A DNA stretch of 39,998 nucleotides, from the NCBI GenBank assembly GCA_027046245.1, contig JALTZJ010000058.1:1-39998 (forward strand), in the 5' to 3' direction. The first letter of the stretch is position 1. The number at the start of each line of letters is the position of its first letter. The notes under the pieces were generated by a model. The model did no database searches and was not told the origin of the DNA. It saw nothing but the letters and a program-made list of their open reading frames with translations. The translations under genes and the position numbers were made by a program. This DNA is from Acidilobaceae archaeon. GTDB taxonomy: Archaea > Thermoproteota > Thermoprotei_A > Sulfolobales > Acidilobaceae. Below are positions 39,458 to 39,998 of this stretch, piece by piece.

Positions 39458-39998
39458 CTGGCGGAGAAGCATGAGGGGAGGCCTAGGGCAAGCCTCATCA
39501 AGGGCGTCGGCGTCATAGACGAGGTCAGGCTCTACAGGGGGAGTAAGATACTCGAGATAGCAAGCAGACTCAGGAACCAGGGCCTACCCAGGGAGTTGAC
39601 GCCTGAGCTGGCTGTAGACTTGTTCTACGCCTTCTACCTGCCAGTGCCTCAGCTCGACGAGGGCGAGGTGGTCCGGGCGGCGAGTGAGGGTGAATTGCTC
39701 AGGGTCATGGTTGTCTCTGGTCTTCTAAGGAGCAACGCCATCTGGAGGGTGAAGCCCTATACAGTCGCTGATTCTATGACGAGCGTTGTAGCCGCGGCTA
39801 GCTTTATCGAGAGGATCGCCAGCTCCCTCCTCTCCCACAGGCAAGTATCGAGCGGTTCGGGGGGCGGAGGGAAGGAGGGCCCCTCATCCGGGGAGGGGAG
39901 CGGCGATGATAGGCTGGAGCAGAGCGTGGCTAGCGCTGTGGAGAGGGCGCTTGAGAGGATAGAGCAGGAGGTGAGGACTGCGAAGGAGATAAAACAGA
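39458..39998 (+). CDS. MoxR partner protein, partial, likely VWA-containing, N-terminal part only
   Basis: An open reading frame of 180 codons runs off the right edge. It begins LAEKHEGRPRASLIKGVGVIDEVRLYRGSKI and continues LTPELAVDLFYAFYLPVPQLDEGE. This is similar in layout to N-termini of archaeal VWA proteins encoded after moxR genes, but the VWA domain itself would lie beyond the window. After about residue 130 it becomes Gly/Ser/Glu-rich, then charged and helical. An in-frame TGA lies at 39452-39454. After it there is no ATG, GTG or TTG until about 39597, so CTG at 39458 (GGGGGTG 8 bases upstream) is my best start. Family is inferred mainly from position. Confidence 0.55.
   Translation, partial: MAEKHEGRPRASLIKGVGVIDEVRLYRGSKILEIASRLRNQGLPRELTPELAVDLFYAFYLPVPQLDEGEVVRAASEGELLRVMVVSGLLRSNAIWRVKPYTVADSMTSVVAAASFIERIASSLLSHRQVSSGSGGGGKEGPSSGEGSGDDRLEQSVASAVERALERIEQEVRTAKEIKQ

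Noticed and set aside
1-39998. CRISPR arrays, insertion sequences, integrase or att sites
   Set aside because: No regularly spaced repeats, transposase or integrase motifs, or tRNA-end duplications were seen. The type IIG gene is not flanked by obvious repeats.

Overview
The window looks like chromosomal DNA of a hyperthermophilic, oxygen-respiring crenarchaeon (Thermoproteota, most like Desulfurococcales such as Aeropyrum; inference, no rRNA is present). The signs are a GC-rich background with AGG/AGA arginine codons and many GTG and TTG starts, TATA-type promoters close to start codons, 1-30 base gene overlaps, and archaeal families: archaeal riboflavin synthase RibC, a primase-fold (AEP) protein, DUF1286, MTAP with a C-terminal CXC motif, TrmI, and a fused subunit I/III haem-copper oxidase. 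I see no tRNA, rRNA, CRISPR array, insertion sequence or integrase.

Layout. 0.1-5.1 kb (+): a DUF89 protein, serA, a class V aminotransferase and a secreted Lon-fold (S16) protease. 5.2-9.6 kb: a GNAT protein (-), then a solitary 1,114-residue type IIG restriction-methylase (+). 9.7-16.4 kb: a DUF255/YyaL protein (+), followed on the minus strand by a sulfur-linked group (double rhodanese, TusA-like protein), a sodium/solute symporter with a 58-residue membrane partner, and an SQR-like flavoprotein with a DUF1641 protein. 16.4-20.2 kb (+): DUF1286, a PaREP1-like helical protein, PEBP, SixA, SpoIIM-like and TrmI. 20.1-25.5 kb: a winged-helix regulator with a membrane protein, an mtnP operon, two envelope proteins and an MFS transporter. 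25.7-30.3 kb (-): the terminal oxidase operon (Met-rich cupredoxin, CoxB, CoxA-CoxC fusion, small membrane protein, second cupredoxin). 30.7-34.8 kb (+): a sugar isomerase-like protein, an eIF2B-fold protein, a membrane protein, ribB and ribC. 35-40 kb: an AEP protein (-), gcvT (+), a degenerate PTPS-like protein (-), and a MoxR ATPase followed by a partner gene that runs off the right edge.

How the genes fit together. Electron input (SQR-like enzyme, with rhodanese and a TusA-like carrier for sulfane sulfur) and output (quinol or cupredoxin oxidase) are both in the window. Flavin synthesis (ribB-ribC) lies directly across a shared AT-rich intergenic island from the oxidase operon. C1 and serine metabolism is represented by serA, the aminotransferase and gcvT.

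The most unusual items are the oxidase operon's cupredoxin with a nine-methionine helical insertion and the oxidase's missing K-channel lysine; a concentric 39-bp palindrome beside an AT-rich repeat island between the oxidase and riboflavin operons; a cloverleaf-like foldable sequence downstream of ribC; the linkage of eIF2B-fold and sugar-isomerase-like proteins with ribBC; and a right-edge gene with no normal start codon.
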